A stretch of 64,000 bases of DNA from Brasenia schreberi (GCA_036023115.1 JAYKKT010000086.1:17727001-17791000); one strand, 5' to 3'. Counted from the first letter of the stretch, positions 11,861-24,664 are shown. Numbers and translations: made by a program. Notes: a model not told the origin generated them from the letters alone.

Positions 11861-12422
11861 AAACCGGCCTGTAGAAGAATTTATAAGGGAAAAGGCGTAC
11901 ACAGTCCTTAGCCTTTTGGGGGCATAAGATTAATTTATTTGTGCAGGGTATAGAGATTCGTGAGTGGCTGACCTTCATGGTGGACTTCTTAAGGATGCTA
12001 AAACAACAAAGAATCAACAAAGATGCAAACACCACCCACCCAAAAAATAAAAAGAAGGAAAGGTTCAAATAGCTTGTTCCTTCTTCTTTCATACTTTCCT
12101 TCTTCTCTTCCTTTTCTTTTCCTTTTCTTTTCTTTCTTATTGGTGGACCATAAACCTCATTTCCTTCATGCACGCAATCAAAGAGAAAGCTCTTTTCTTT
12201 ATCCTACATTATTTCTAACAAAGAGAGAAACGCCATTCTTGACCTTCAACATCTCAACTTCCTTGATCAACATTGAACGTGATTTAAGTCCAAAGAGGCT
12301 ACTGCACCAATTTATGAGATTAATTACATAAAGTTTTTCAATAAAATAATTGTGCATCACAGACCCCAAACCTATTGTTCGTAGGCCAAGTTGTGCGGAA
12401 AGAGACTCCTGCAAGCCAATAT

Positions 12423-12804
12423 TGTAAGTTGTTGGTGACTACTTTTGGCCCCAATAATACCAGCCATAAATGCAGGAAGAAAGACCCTCTCCTTGAATTT
12501 CATGAGTTGCACTTTTATAACTAAAATCAGTTTTGCTTTAAAAAGGAAAACACATCTTCCAAATAAAAGTAAAAGAGCTTTAACAAAAAACCCATTGAGT
12601 AAAAATGGGAAGAAGAAAAGCTACACATATAAAAAGAATGAGAATGAAAAAAAATATATGTATATGAGGAAAAACTTCTCGAAGAGAGAAACCCTCTATG
12701 GGTAATTGTCAAACAATCCTCCTCCTCCTTCTTCACTCTTCTTCCTTGCTATCGTGAGATCTGTACACATTGGATATGCTTAAGATTACACACAACTTTC
12801 TTCA
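12423..12804 (+). repeat. 5' LTR of Copia-2
   Basis: It starts TGTAAGTTGTTGGTGAC and ends TTCTTCA. It aligns by eye over its full length with 30583-30962, sharing for example CTTTTGGCCCCAATAA and AAACAATCCTCCTCCTCCTT. Many substitutions and small indels separate the two copies. Confidence 0.88.
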
Positions 12805-12805
12805 A

Positions 12806-12818
12806 TGGTATCAGATCC
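12806..12818 (+). promoter_or_regulatory. Primer-binding site of Copia-2 (initiator tRNA-Met type)
   Basis: TGGTATCAGATCC begins two bases after the LTR. Its first ten bases match the usual plant copia TGGTATCAGAGC site, complementary to the 3' end of initiator tRNA-Met. This anchors the LTR end and the element's orientation. Confidence 0.85.
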
Positions 12819-14118
12819 TCGTTTTTGCCATCTTTGGTTTTTCTAGGTATGTAGATCTACGTGTAAAGAGAAAACCAGTCAAAAAATATTTCATTGTAAG
12901 TTTCTTTTAAAAGCCAAAAAAGGAGAAAAGAAAGGGAAGGAGGGTTAGAAAAACTCCATGAGGCAGTCAGCAACCGAAAGCTGCCTCCGATGAGGCGGCC
13001 TAAGGCAAGTTGTTGGTGTACAATCGAAAGTCGTTCATTTAGAATAGTATGAGGCTCACAACCGATAGAGACGAAGGACTCTCTCCCTTCTCAATAGAGA
13101 TAGAGAAGAGAGTTGAAGCACACTCATGGTGGCACCCAATGCTGAGAGAAGGTATCACTATGACCCTGTAAATGACAAGTAGATGGGATGGCCAAAGATA
13201 AAGAACTGCACAAAATACAGACGAGGCACTCAAAAACAACCGAGAGCCACTAAGAGGCTGTCGACGAGAGAAGAAACGGAGGGCGGGGTGAGGGGCCAAT
13301 GGCCCTTCACTCTTCCCATCTTCTCCTCTCACCTCTCTCAGTCTCTCCTGTCTCTCTTCTCTCTCTCTCTCTTAAATGAAAACTATGGGTCGTGAAACCG
13401 ATGGTTTTGAAAAACCGCTTTAAGCCAAAAGACTTAAAAGTCCATTATGCCCCTATATGAGTTTGAAAATAATAAAATACCATAAGGTAAAATTACTATA
13501 ATGTCAAGATATTTTCAAGTCAAAAAACTGTTTCACCCTTAAACCGGTGAAATGTTGTTTATGTCCTCTCATAGTCAGTAAAACTATGAAATATTGAACT
13601 GTGAAATTTCAGTATCGTTTCTAACAGTACTGGATATTCACAAGCCTTTCATTGAGCAGAATTATGGTTCTGCCCCAACCTGTTTGACAGATTTATAGAA
13701 ACGAATTTGAGAGCAGACCCTAAAAAGTTTCTGAAATTACAATAGAACTAGGAAAGTGATTTTATAACTCTATCCTCAAGTTTTTTGAAATATTTCAAAA
13801 TAGGACATATCAATATAATTATTAGAATACCCCTCTAACAGTATTAAATTTACAGTGGAAAGAAAAAAATTAAAGTACTATCACCTGTTGATTTTTGAAA
13901 TAACAAAAGAGAGGTAGGTTATTTAAGTTATTTAAAAAAGATACCTTTGATTATTTAAAGTTGTTGTTTGGTGCATGTTTCATTTACGATTTAGTGCCTG
14001 ATTAAAAGGGTGTGCATTGTTGGATTGTTTGTTTAAATCCACTAATATGTTACTTGTTCATAGGGTTTAATCTTAAAATTTTTGGATACCCTCTTTTGGA
14101 GATTGCCAAATTTTTAAA
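12819..14118 (+). other. Copia-2 leader, possibly with inserted sequence
   Basis: A 1.3-kb leader is long for this family, so part of it may be foreign. 12960-13390 is more GC-rich and repeats AAGTTGTTGGTG, the word at the LTR start. No coding motif is visible; the open frames at 13039-13395 are short and unrelated to anything I know. Confidence 0.4.
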
Positions 14119-14806
14119 ATGACTACTAGGATATGTGTCTTTGAATTGAGAAAAACAGAAAAACTTAATGGCCTAAATTTCCAAACTTGAAAGAGTAGAA
14201 TCTAAATGGCCTTAACACTAGAGGGTTTCAATTATGTCTTAAAAAAATCTATGATCCGCTAACTGAACAAGTAACGAATGAGAAAAAAAAATATTTAACT
14301 TTCCTAAAAAATGACACAATAGCAAGAATAATCATGCTTACTTATGTAAAGGATAATCTCCTTAGAGTATTTGAGGATTATAAAACTGCAAAAGACTAAT
14401 TTGAATCTATAACAGTCAAGTATGATACTATAATAAAACTACATGTTCAGCTACTCCTTCAAAATATGATACATATAAAATGAAAAAGGAGATAATGTGG
14501 TTGAACATGTCAATCAAATGCTTGTTATGGCTAGGGATTTGGTAGTAATTAATTCATTAATTTCTGACCCAATGTAGATTTCAACAATCCTCAACAGTCT
14601 ACACTCTTCTTTGAGCATGGTAACTACAACCCTTAGACCTGACTTCTCTCTTTTTGAGCTCCTCTTGAAACTTGCCATTGAAAAGAGCATATGAACAAAA
14701 ACAAAAATAACAAGTTACTTACAACTTAGGATGATTTAGGGTATAGCTATAAAACCAACCAGAATAAAAAAAAATCAAATAATAAATTTGACAAATTTGA
14801 TAAAAA
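14119..14806 (+). pseudogene. Copia-2 gag remnant
   Basis: The frame from ATG 14119 begins MTTRICVFELRKTEKLNGL, closely parallel to Copia-1 gag, and likewise has a stop where a Trp codon is expected. The stretch around 14400 encodes SITVKYDTIIKLHVQLL without the LINE insert found in Copia-1, so it serves as the empty-site control. The lysine/asparagine-rich region before the zinc knuckle is cut off at 14806 by the RTE tail. Several frameshifts are present. Confidence 0.8.
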
Positions 14807-15638
14807 CAACAACAACAACAACTAAGCCTTTTCCCATACTAGACGGGGTTGGCTACATGGATTCTTTGTTTCCACCGATCCCTATCGTGTGCCATGTTAG
14901 CAGTTAACTCACAATAAGCTAGATCATTCTTTATTATTTCTTTCCAATACTTTTGTGGTCGTCCTCTATCTCTTTTAATACTTTCCAAATTTAGTTTTTC
15001 TAACCTTCTTATAGGTTCTTCTTTTGATCTTCATTCTATATGTCCAAACCATCTTAAACAATATTCTCTCATTTTATCCTCTATTGGTGCCACTCCTAAT
15101 TTGTTTCTAATAACCTCATTATGTATACGGTCTTTTCTTGTATGAGCACTCATCCATCTCAACATCTTCATTTCTGTAACAGACATCTTTTTTACATGTT
15201 GATGATTAACTGCCCAACACTCAGAACCATAGAACATGACAAGCCTAGTTGCTGCTCTATAATATTAACCTTTTAATTTTAATGGTATCTTCTTATCATA
15301 AAGAATACCCGATGCTCTTCTCCATTTTAACCAAACAGCATTAATTCTATGTGCAACATCTCCATCAATTCTTCCATCACTCTGAAAAATTGACCCTAGG
15401 TATTTAAAACTTTCCTTTCGAGGGATGCAATGTGTGCCAATTTTAATTTCTATGTCCTCCGAGGTAACCAAATGATCAAACTTACATTCCATATATTCTG
15501 TCTTTGTTCTACTAAGTCGGAGGCCTTTGCTTTTTAATGTTTCTCTCCATAGTTCCAATTTTCTATTAACTTTTTCCTTAGACTCCTCCACTAATACAAT
15601 GTCATCTGCAAATAACATACACCAAGGTACTTCATCTT
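14807..15638 (-). mobile_element. RTE-2: truncated RTE LINE, 3' portion
   Basis: On the minus strand this holds the C-terminal end of an RTE-type reverse transcriptase ORF. FADDIVLVEESKEKV (RT motif with FADD, about 15590-15620) is followed by the maturation region and the RTE hallmark tail with [15 protein letters not shown] and [13 protein letters not shown], ending in WFGHIE near 15031. The 3' terminus is GGCTTAGTTGTTG repeated as (TTG)n at 14807-14822. At 15638 the LINE stops abruptly at the gypsy LTR. The continuation present in the full-length copy (at 41134 onward) is not found on the other side of the gypsy element. Confidence 0.9.
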
Positions 15639-16189
15639 TGTAAGCCACGAAAATCTTTACTCCTGGTTTTTAAGCCGGGAATGAAACTTCTCGCGTTTAT
15701 GTCGCTTTTAAGGGCGTGCCAGCTAGCTTACTCAAACTAGCGAAGATTTGGGGAAATATCCGACTTTTTTGGCTACTATGGACAAGTGGGATCTTTTCGC
15801 TTGAAACCTTCTTGAACCGGTGCTCAAGGGTCGGTTTAAGTGCTTAGAAAACTTCGATTTCAAACAAACATGAACTTTTGAAAGAAAATGGAGTATTTCG
15901 ACGATTGTTTGCCTAAATTGTCGTTTTTATTACGGGGGTTGTTCCAATCCAAGTCTCTTGAGTTTTAGCTATCTTAGACCGGATGTGTGTGCTTCAAGTG
16001 GCCTAAGTTTAGCGAGTTTGAGCGTAGTTTCGGTGTTTCCTTTTTGAAAGTACATGAATGCAAGGATGTACGAATAATTTTCGGGTTTGAGATGATGTGA
16101 GTTAGGCTCGAATTGAAAGCAACTCACACACACAACTTAAAGTAAATACCCGAAATATAAGTGCAACTCACGCAACTGAAAGGAAAATA

Positions 16190-16930
16190 CCCAAACTTGG
16201 AAAGCAACTCACACGACTTGAATGTAAATTGCAGAAGAGAGATATACTTATATATTTAAGAGCGAAAAGGCTCAATGCACACGTGTGTGTAGTGTAGAAT
16301 TGAAATGACAAACTCACACGACTTGAATTGAACTCGCTGAAATTGAAATATAAGTATATAAGAGCGGAAAGGCTCAATGTGTTCGTGTGTGTTGTGTATA
16401 AATGGAAAGACAACTAACACGACTTGAATTGAACCACCCGAAATGTAAGTGCGTACACAACTTGAATGTAAAACTCACGCAGCTTGAAAGTATATAAATA
16501 CACTATATCTTATGAGAAACAAAGGCTCAAAAGGTGCGTGAGAGTGTAGAGCAAGTGCTCGAGTGCTCTTGTGTGCAAGTGTGGAAGCTTAAATGACAAA
16601 CTCACACGACTTGAATATAAAACCCACACAGTTGGAAAATATAGAAATATGCTATATCTTATGAGCAACAAAGGCTCAAAAGGTGCGTGAGAGTGTGGAG
16701 CAAGTGCTCATGTACTTCTTGAGTGCGAGTGTGAAATTTAAATAACAAACTCACACGACATGAATGTAACAACCCGGAATTGAAATTGCACGGCTTTCAC
16801 TAAAGTCTTTTGAGTAAGAGCGAAAGCTCAATGTGTGTGCAATAGTGTGCAACTAAGAGCGAAAAGGCTCAAGTGCACGTGGGTGTCTTGTGTACATTTT
16901 AAGAGCAATATGGCTCGAGTGTACGTGTGT
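16190..16930 (-). repeat. Variable tandem repeats within the Tat LTR
   Basis: The word CTCACACGACTTGAAT or a one-base variant recurs near 16208, 16314, 16411, 16600 and 16750. It alternates with GAGCRAAAGGCTCAA (near 16260, 16365, 16510, 16668, 16825, 16858). Spacing is about 100-190 bp. The other LTR keeps most units but has lost about 400 bp here. Confidence 0.75.
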
Positions 16931-17834
16931 GTTTGTGTATCATGCACCAATATTACATTTCGGGAGAAGACTACGCTCCATTATTACAACCCCGTATCAA
17001 AATTGAATTGAATTTAAGAGGAGTAAGGTAAAAACCGAATTTAAACACTTACAAGTGGATGACTTTTCCTTGCTCATGCTTGGGCTTTGGTCCACCTTGG
17101 CGGACAAGAGGGGTCTCCCTAGGTGGGCTTGAAATGAGAGAGTGTTGGTTCGGGTGTGCTTAGGGACACGTCGGATGCTTAGGCCTAGTTCGGGCTTATG
17201 AAAGAGCTCACGGCAAGATAGGGTGTCTTAGGCGCGGGCTGGCTAAGGCAAGTCACGGCCTAAGGTTTGGGTTGGTTCTAGTCGGCCCTAAGTGGAAGGT
17301 TGCAGCCTAAGGTATGGGCTGTCTAAGGCAGGTCCCGGCTGGAGTGGCTGTAGGTGGCAGGAAGTGTGGTTCGGCGCTGCAGTGGCGCGCAGGGCGCGAC
17401 AGGGGCTCGCAGGGTGCACGGTAGGGGCGGCGCTAGGTGTGCCTGGTTGCGTGGTTGGGTTTAGGGGTGAGTTAGGTTGTGCAAGGGGTGTGGCCGTGGT
17501 GTAGCACGGGCTGGGCTTAGGGGTTAGGTTTAGGATGGTTTGGGGTTAGGTTTAGAGAGGTAGGTTAGATGATTAGTCTAGGTTTAGGGTGGGGTTAAGA
17601 GGCCTACCTCTTGGAGCCGGTCCACTATGCTTCACCCATGTCCGCACCTTGGTTGCAGCCGTCCTTGGTCGAGCCCACCTTGATTGCAGCCCTTGTCTAG
17701 ACCCACTTAGCCAACATGACTTAAACCCACCTCACCCATGAGCCCACATGGCTAAGCCTCTCTCTCACTCTCTCTCTCTCTCCTCCAAGCCCTCTCTTGA
17801 ATTCACCTAAACTTTATTTGGGACCCCCTCACCT

Positions 17835-17845
17835 CTATTTATAGG
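17835..17845 (-). promoter_or_regulatory. TATA box of the Tat element LTR
   Basis: The minus strand reads CCTATAAATAG, a near-ideal plant TATA box. It sits about 760 bp into the 3' LTR from its U3 end. The corresponding part of the 5' LTR is replaced by unrelated sequence, where TATATAAAAG near 29068-29078 (minus) could play the same role. Confidence 0.55.
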
Positions 17846-18620
17846 CAAATGAGGTGGGTCTTGGATATGGGTCTTGATTTGGGTATTGGAATTCAGATCC
17901 GATCCAAACACTATTTGGGTCTAAATCTTGGATCTCAGATATTTTGGTATCTAGATCCGACCCAAATATTTAATTGAGTTTTTATCTCGGATCTCAGATA
18001 TTTGGGATCCAGATCCAATCCAAACACTATTTAGATTTGGATTTAGATATTTGGGTCTAGATCCCGTCCAAATTTCTTTTCTTCAGTCTTTCTTGGCGTT
18101 TTTCAAGACGGACAGTTTGTGCGGGCCCTAGCTTTATCAACGCTCCGTCTTATGCTGGGTTTCCCCAACTTTGTCATCCGAACTCCTTCTCACCTTTCTA
18201 GATTTCATTTCAGCTCATTTTCGTTGTTTCCGGCTTGGATTTCTGCTAATTGGGTGGATGTGCTTGGCTTGGCTTTTGGTGCTTTAGGCTTGCAGTTTGC
18301 GTCGGGCCTGGGCCTTCATTTTTCCTTTTGACCCTGACTTTTATCAGGCAGGGTACTTTCTTTGGGCTTCTGAACCTGCTTCTGAGGCTGCTTTTGATTC
18401 AGGCTTCACCTATTGAATTTTGGGTTTTTACAAAATTGGGACTTGGCCCATATTTGAGAAAGTTTCAATTGGAACGGGGTTTAAACCAAAATCTCGAGCC
18501 TTTATAACTCTTGGGTTTTCGAAAACTCCATAATCAGGTTTTGAAATGAATTTTCAAACCAGGTGTTTGTTTTTGAAAATCGTTTTATTTTGGGGTGTTT
18601 ACAGATGCCCCTCTTTCGCA

Positions 18621-19881
18621 TTATCCAAATGACAACACCCCTATTTAATTTCTCCCTGGATTCGTCCTCGAGAATATGGGATCGTCCCAGTTTTGAGAAA
18701 AACATTTCCTTTATGCCCAATAAGAGGGGATTTTCGCCAAAGGGGACTTTACCTAAGGTGGTGCTAGTCCTGAATGAGATTGTGTAAGTGTCCATGCGTG
18801 AATATATGAATGAATGACATGGGATGACATGCTAGGAAGTATGGTCTCCTAGAGACTTAATGGAATGGTCGAACTTGGGAGTCTTATGAAGACCTGCTGC
18901 ACCAAGTGAGCTGGTTTTATGTTGCTCGATGTTCGAGGTTTCTCTAAATTCATTTCAAAAAAAGGGGAAAACTCCTTTTAGCTTTAATCCTAAGGATTTT
19001 ATCTTTTCATGTTTCCCTTTACTTGAGTCTTAACACTTGCTAATCTAGCGGAGGTTTTATAAGAAAAATCGAGCCATATTTCAAAATTCCTACGCCTTAC
19101 TCAAAACGTCTAATTCTCAAACAAAATGAGATTCAAGTAAGCAAATCTTATTTTTACTTTAGGATTCCTTGAAATGAATCTTTCTTCACTTGGGATAAGT
19201 CGCAGGGATGGGGAAAGAGTTACCATGGTCCCTTCTGGAGTGTCCCATGGTTTGAGGCAAAGAGGCGAAAAACTGCTCTTTTTGAGCTTTTGCCTATTTT
19301 TCTGTTTTTCATAGAGGGTCTCTCTTTGGGAGTATTTTTTCTTTGTTCCCTCTTTTCCATAGAATAAACAATTTTTTTTTTGGATTTAGCTTTCTTTTGG
19401 GAAAGAGATTTTTGTAGGGATTTTCCTTTTTGCTTTTTGGCCAAGTTTTCCTTTTGGAGAAGAGAAGAGAAGAGGGGAAGGACTTATCCCAAGGATCTAC
19501 TCGATTCATTCCAGATCAACCTATTTAGAAATAGCACGTACTACTTGCAAGTATCTTGCTATTTTGAACCAGGCCCTCTTTCGTAAGAAGAAGGATTTTG
19601 AAATGTAACCCCTTTACTTTGAAAACTCCGCTTTTTCACAAGCATCGATTCTCTCATTCAGGGTTGCACGATCTATCTTGATCCTTACTTATGAAGTTTC
19701 AAAGAAGATTTTCCTCAAAAATATTTTCGCAATAGGGCTTAGATTAGACCCTACACATGGTATTTTTTCAAATATTGAGCATTCATGGGTCTGCTAAGTT
19801 CCTACCCTCAACATCGACTAACCAGTAGGCGTTGTTTGTGGTAGTTCCATGTACAACATAAGGACCATCCCACTTGGGCCG
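18621..19881 (-). other. Tat element 3' noncoding region
   Basis: About 1.26 kb between integrase and the polypurine tract shows no conserved coding motif on either strand. Frames at 19220-19586 are lysine-rich or reversed low-complexity readings. I treat it as untranslated. Confidence 0.5.
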
Positions 19882-20892
19882 TCACTTTCCAAGTGAATGT
19901 GGGCCACGATGTTGGATGATTTTTAGCACAAGGTCTCCCACTTTGAAGTGGTGAGGTCTTATATGCTTCTCATAATGTCGGGCTACCCTTTGCCGGTATG
20001 CATGCGCATGATCCATGACAAGGAGCCTTCTCTCATCTAATAAATCAAACTCAGCCATTCTAGCATGCTGTAACGTCTCTAGGGGAAGGTCGAGTGCAAG
20101 TGATGTATGAAATGAATGCAGTTTGGTATGAATGGGGAGAATGACGTTTGTGCCATAGACCAACTCAAACGGCGTGGCATTTATGGGAGTTCAGATGGAT
20201 GTCCTATAAGCACATAAGGCTTCATCCAACTTCTCATGCCACATCCTACCCTTCTCTAAAGTTTTCTCAATAATGCTTATGAGAGTCTTATTGGTGGCTT
20301 CGGCTTGGCCATTGCCTTGAGGGTAGTAGGGCGATGAGAAGTGGTGAGTTATGCCATATGTGTTGCATAACTTTACCATCTTCTTGTTTTTGAAGGGGGT
20401 GCCATTGTCAGACACTAGGTCTTTTGGTACCCCAAATCGAGCCAAAATATTTTTCCTAATGAACGCCACTACATGTTGCCTCTGAACATTAGTCAGGGAG
20501 GTAGCTTCAACCCATTTGGAAAAGTATTCAGTGGCTGCTAGGATAAACCTATGCCCGTTTGATGCATTTGGAAATATTGGTCCTATGATGTCAAACGCCC
20601 AAATGGTGAATGGCCATGGGCTGACCACGGAATGCAATGTGGATGACGGGGTATGAATGGCATGTCCATGCACTTGACATGGGTGACACTTCCTAACATG
20701 GTCATGGCAATCCTGCTTTAGAGTGGACCAAAAGTAACTAGCTCTAAGTATTTTCATTGCCATCATATTGGCATTTACATGCCCTCCACATTCTCCATCG
20801 TGGAATTCATGCATTACTATCCTAGCCTCCTCAAGGCCGACACTCCTCAGTAAGATGCCAGTAAAACTCTTTTTATAAAGAATCCCTCCCAA
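19882..20892 (-). pseudogene. Tat integrase
   Basis: Integrase inserts the cDNA into the host chromosome. The HHCC zinc finger is visible: His residues in MHEFHDGECGGH and cysteines in VRKCHPCQVHG. The core has D in FDIIGPIFPN, D in LVSDNGTPF, and E in GNGQAEATNKTL, so all three catalytic acidic residues are present. The C-terminal part (VRHYEKHIRPHHFKVGDLVLK) is a GPY/F-type module. A break at about 20190-20164 separates the core frame from the tail frame. The 233-codon core is otherwise open. Confidence 0.9.
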
Positions 20893-20994
20893 AATCAGAT
20901 ATCGGGTTGAAATCTTTCGAATAAAAGCTTTGTCTTTGGACGAAGCAAATTCTGAAAATCCTCCGTTTTCTAAGAACTCTTTAATGTCTTGAAA

Positions 20995-21752
20995 CTAGGG
21001 TTTTTCAGTGGAAGTTATGTTGTTTTGGCAAATCTCCAAATCGTGTGTGAATGGAGTGGGCGAGTGCCATATTTCTAAGGATCGAGTTCCCAAAGTGGGA
21101 TCGACCCTTAGGACTGAGCCTAAGGATGAGAGGGCATCGGCTATGCCCTTATCCTCTCTTCCTACGTGTGTGATGTACATGATTCGAACGAGTCGACCAG
21201 CTTGGTGGCCAATTCGTGGTATAGAAGAAGTTTTTCATTTTTGACTTGCCAAATTTTTAACACTTGGTTTATGATAAGTAAAGAGTCTCCAAAGACTTCG
21301 ACGCATGATGCTCCTAGAGTTTTCGAAATTTTCAAGCCTTGTATGAGTGCTTCATACTCGGCTGTGTTGTTGGAACATTCAAAATCTAGGCGAATGGCGA
21401 TAGGTATTTCTCCCTTTTCAGGGGATATGAGGATGATTCCTACCCCAACCCCTCTTTGGTTTCGTGCCCCATCGAAGTGCATATTCCACACTTGATTTTT
21501 ACTTGAGCAGTTTGATAAGATATGATTTTGAAATTGGTTTTGAAAGATGCCTTCGTCGGGCATTTTATCAAGTGTGGGATATGAATCCTCTAAAGGGAAG
21601 TCAGCCACATAGTCGGCTAGGGCTTGCCCCTTGATAGAGGTTTGATGGTGAAATTTCAAGTCATACTCTATCAAGAGGAGCTGCCATTTACCCAGCCTAC
21701 CCGTAAGGATAGGTTTTTCAAACATATGCTTGATTGGATCAAGCCTAGACAC
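20995..21752 (-). pseudogene. Tat second RNase H (archaeal-type)
   Basis: After the RT-linked RNase H there is a second RNase H domain. MHFDGARNQRGVGVGIIL carries the first Asp, NNTAEYEALIQGLK the Glu, and EVFGDSLLIINQV the second Asp. A fourth position falls in REDKGIADALSSL in the next frame (20995-21180). The two frames overlap at about 21162-21180, which shows a frameshift. This extra domain separates Tat elements from other plant gypsy lineages. Confidence 0.85.
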
Positions 21753-21842
21753 TATCTAGATCTCATGATCTAGGAAGTAATGTCGAAATTTTTGGCAGGC
21801 CCATAGCAAGGCCAAACACGTTTTCTCCATAGCTTGATAATT

Positions 21843-22994
21843 TCATTTATAAGCCAATAGAGTTTTCGAAATATAGTAGATGGCATACTCTTTATGGGTA
21901 TCATCCTCATATTGAGCTAATAAGGCGCCCAAAGCATTCGCATGCACATAAATATAAAGTAAAAGAGGTTTTCCTTGCTTTGGAGGGTTTAAAACAGGAG
22001 GATTAACCAAATACGCATTTAATCTTTCTAAATCTTTTTGGCAATCATCGTCCCACACAAATTTCACCCCTTTTCTTAAAAATTTGTTGAAAGGTTCGCA
22101 TCTTATAGCGAGGTTTGAGATAAACCTTCTAATTGATTGGAGGCGATCTTGGAGGCTTCAGATTTGAGTTAAATTGGAGGGTGGAGGCATATCTATGATA
22201 GCTTGACACTTAGAGGGATCGACTTTAATGCCCCTTTGGCTCACCATAAAACCTAAAAGCTTGCCGGATTCTACTCCGAAGATGCACTTTTGAGGGTTTA
22301 GTTTCACCTTATAAAGCCTCAATCTTTCGAAAAAGTTTTGCAAGGATTCGATATGCATATCTCGGGTCTTTGATTTTACCAAGAGATCATCCACATACAC
22401 TTCTAAGAGCTCATGAATTTGATCATGAAAGATCGTGGTCATGACTCTTTGGTATGTGGCACCGGCGTTTTTCAACCCAAAGGACATGACTGTATAGCAG
22501 TACATGCCCCAGGGTGTGGTAAAAGCAGTTTTAGCCTGGTCTCTTGGGGCTAATTTGATTTGATTATAGCTCGAGTGGCCATCCATAAAGGAAAACATTT
22601 CATGATTTGCAGTACTATCGACTATCAAATCAATGTTTGGCAAAGGGAAGTTATCCTTTGGCGTGGCTTTGTTTAAGTTTCTAAAATCAATGCAAATTCG
22701 TATTTTCCCATTGGATTTTCGAACTACAACAATGTTTGAAAGCCAATCAGAATATGCAATGGGTTTTATAAAACCAGCTTTAAGCAGATCTTCTAAACCC
22801 TCCTTTACTTATGAGTGTACGTTCGGATGAATCTTCCTACGCTTTTGTTTTATGGGTTTTGATTCTAGATATAGGGGAAGACAATGCTCTACCACTTTCG
22901 GGTCTATACCTGGCATGTCTTCGTAAGTCCATGCAAACACATCGATATAGGTTTTCAGGAATGCAATGAATGATGCTTTTTCATGCTCATGCAA
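21843..22994 (-). pseudogene. Tat reverse transcriptase and RT-linked RNase H
   Basis: RT motifs in order: FMDGHSSYNQIKLAPRD, AFTTPWGMYCYTVMSFGLKNAGATYQR, and the catalytic LLEVYVDDLLVKS. PQKCIFGVESGKLLGF follows, then the degenerate native RNase H (LLLYIYVHANALGALLAQYED, YAIYYISKTL) at 21843-22067. An upstream segment (FAWTYEDMPGIDPKVVEHCLPL, 22809-22994) is the usual linker before RT. Stops or frameshifts lie near 22157, 22650-22808 and 21842. Mutated, but the active-site YVDD is intact. Confidence 0.9.
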
Positions 22995-23572
22995 ACATGC
23001 GCCTATCTTAATGTGTTTGTGTTTTGTTTCATTCCCTAAGTTGATCTCTATGAAATCTCCTTCTATAGAATTCGAAGGTTTTCCAAGATCAAGGATTTTG
23101 TTAAACTCGGGAAGCTCAGAGGTTGGATCCTCCTCAGGGAGAAGGGGATCCCCCTCCGGGCTTTGATCATTCTCGAGAATTCTAAATCCTAGGGAATTTG
23201 GAGTTGATGCATGATTTTTGCAAACACCTGGTTTTGGTTTTGGAATTTCTATAGGTTTTGAAGATTTGGGTCCTTTTATGAGGACGATTTTTCCTTAAAA
23301 AGCCTTGGTGTTTTCCAAATTTTTACCAGGAGCTGCTATATACATGATTTTGTTTTTGGGATTTTCTAAATTTTTGATTTTTTTGGATTTTGCAAAGCAA
23401 AGATATTTGGAGCTATACAAACTGCAGCTTTTTTGGATTTTTCGCAGATTTCTAATGTTTTTGGTTTTTGAGATTTTTCAAATTGTTTTTGTATTTTGAG
23501 AATCTGTATTTTTTTTGGATTTTGGTTTAAGGAGGGATCTTCCATTATACCTACAAAAGAAAACGCCATAAA

Positions 23573-24664
23573 TTAGATTCTAAATAAGGGGTTTAAATCA
23601 TAAGTTTCTGCTTTACTAGGTTCTAGAGCACCCTTGACCCAGGTGGTCACAGGTGGTGGTTCTGATGGTATGTTTGGAATATAGCCTATCCCATATCGGC
23701 TTGGGTTTTCACTTGGCACTATGGGCTCGAGACAACCTTGGTTTTGGGTCCCTAGACTTTGGTATGGCATGTAACCCATGTTCAATAGCATGTTCCACGA
23801 TTTTTTGTTTTTCGAAAAGCTTTGATATAATTCATGGTTTTGGAACTTGCTATCGTCCATGTCATGCTTGAATGGTTTCTTATCTACGGGTTTTGGAAAT
23901 AGTTGACACTTGGCCTTCCCTAGGATGGTTATGGTTTTGGGCGGGCAAACCTTGGGCTGCCCTTTGATACACACGACCTTCCTAGGCTTTTGGAGGACGA
24001 GCTTGGGTGTCTCGACCAAGGGCTTTCCAAGGTTGTCCTCATAGGGTTGGTGACCTGATAGGCAAGGAAAATTTTGGATTCCCTGAAGCTGATGATGGTT
24101 TTCACCTAGAATTACCACAATCTGTTCTTCGTAGGGGATTTTTATACACCTATGGAAGGTGGATGACACAACTCGAAGGCTATGTATCTAGGGTCTTCCA
24201 AGCAGTAGGTTGTAATGGGGGTGTATGTCTAAGACATGGAATACCCCCATGTGTGCTATGCCCCCCGTTTTCATGGGTACCTCTACGGCTCCCAACGGTC
24301 TAGATGCATTCCCATCATATCCAATGATTACGATGGGGCTTGGGTTCACGGAAGTCAAAGTGACTCCGATTTGATACGCCACGTGGAGCGGAAGGATGTT
24401 GATACCTCCTCCCCCATCAACTAAGCATTTGTCGAGAGGATAGTGATTCAATACTACCTCGATATGCAAAGCTTGGTTGTGGGTTTCATATGGTCTTTCT
24501 ATCTCGTCTTCCGAGAACACGATGGACATTTTTGCACATATAGATGCCACTTGAATTGACAATGACTCGAGGATTATATTTGAGTTAACCTTGGCTCTCT
24601 CTAAGATTTTTTCTAAAATAAGCCTCTGCCTAGGTGAGGTTTGTATCAACTCTAGGATGAACAT
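23573..24664 (-). pseudogene. Tat protease and linker
   Basis: The retropepsin region (24188-24664) contains PLDKCLVDGGGGINILPLHVAYQIGV, with the aspartic active site as DGG, the form common in this plant lineage. HMGVFHVLDIHPHYNLLLGRP follows, typical for the C-terminal end of the protease. The continuing frame 23573-24169 (RCIKIPYEEQIVVILGE, then a Pro/Lys-rich stretch) is the non-conserved spacer before RT. A stop separates the two frames near 24187. Confidence 0.8.

Larger units (their letters stand above)
15639..18603 (-). repeat. 3' LTR of the Tat element (2,965 bp)
   Basis: On the element strand it runs from TGTAAACACCCC (18603) to GGCTTACA (15639). A TATA box (CTATAAATAG on the minus strand) lies at 17835-17845, giving a U3 of about 760 bp and a very long R-U5. 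The stretch 16100-16930 is built of variable tandem units. 17460-17600 is rich in TTAGGG/TTTAGG words, and 17330-17520 is locally GC-rich. The purine tract, the complement of GATGCCCCTCTTTCGCA, is at 18604-18620. Confidence 0.85.

Noticed and set aside
11589..12331. 194-codon minus-strand frame and its plus-strand partner
   Set aside because: They read through GGTTCC repeats and a pyrimidine-rich tract, with low-complexity Lys/Glu and Phe/Leu stretches and no domain.
17292..17504. GC-rich 70-codon frame rich in Gly, Ala and Arg
   Set aside because: It lies inside the gypsy LTR and has no homologous motif; chance frame in GC-rich DNA.
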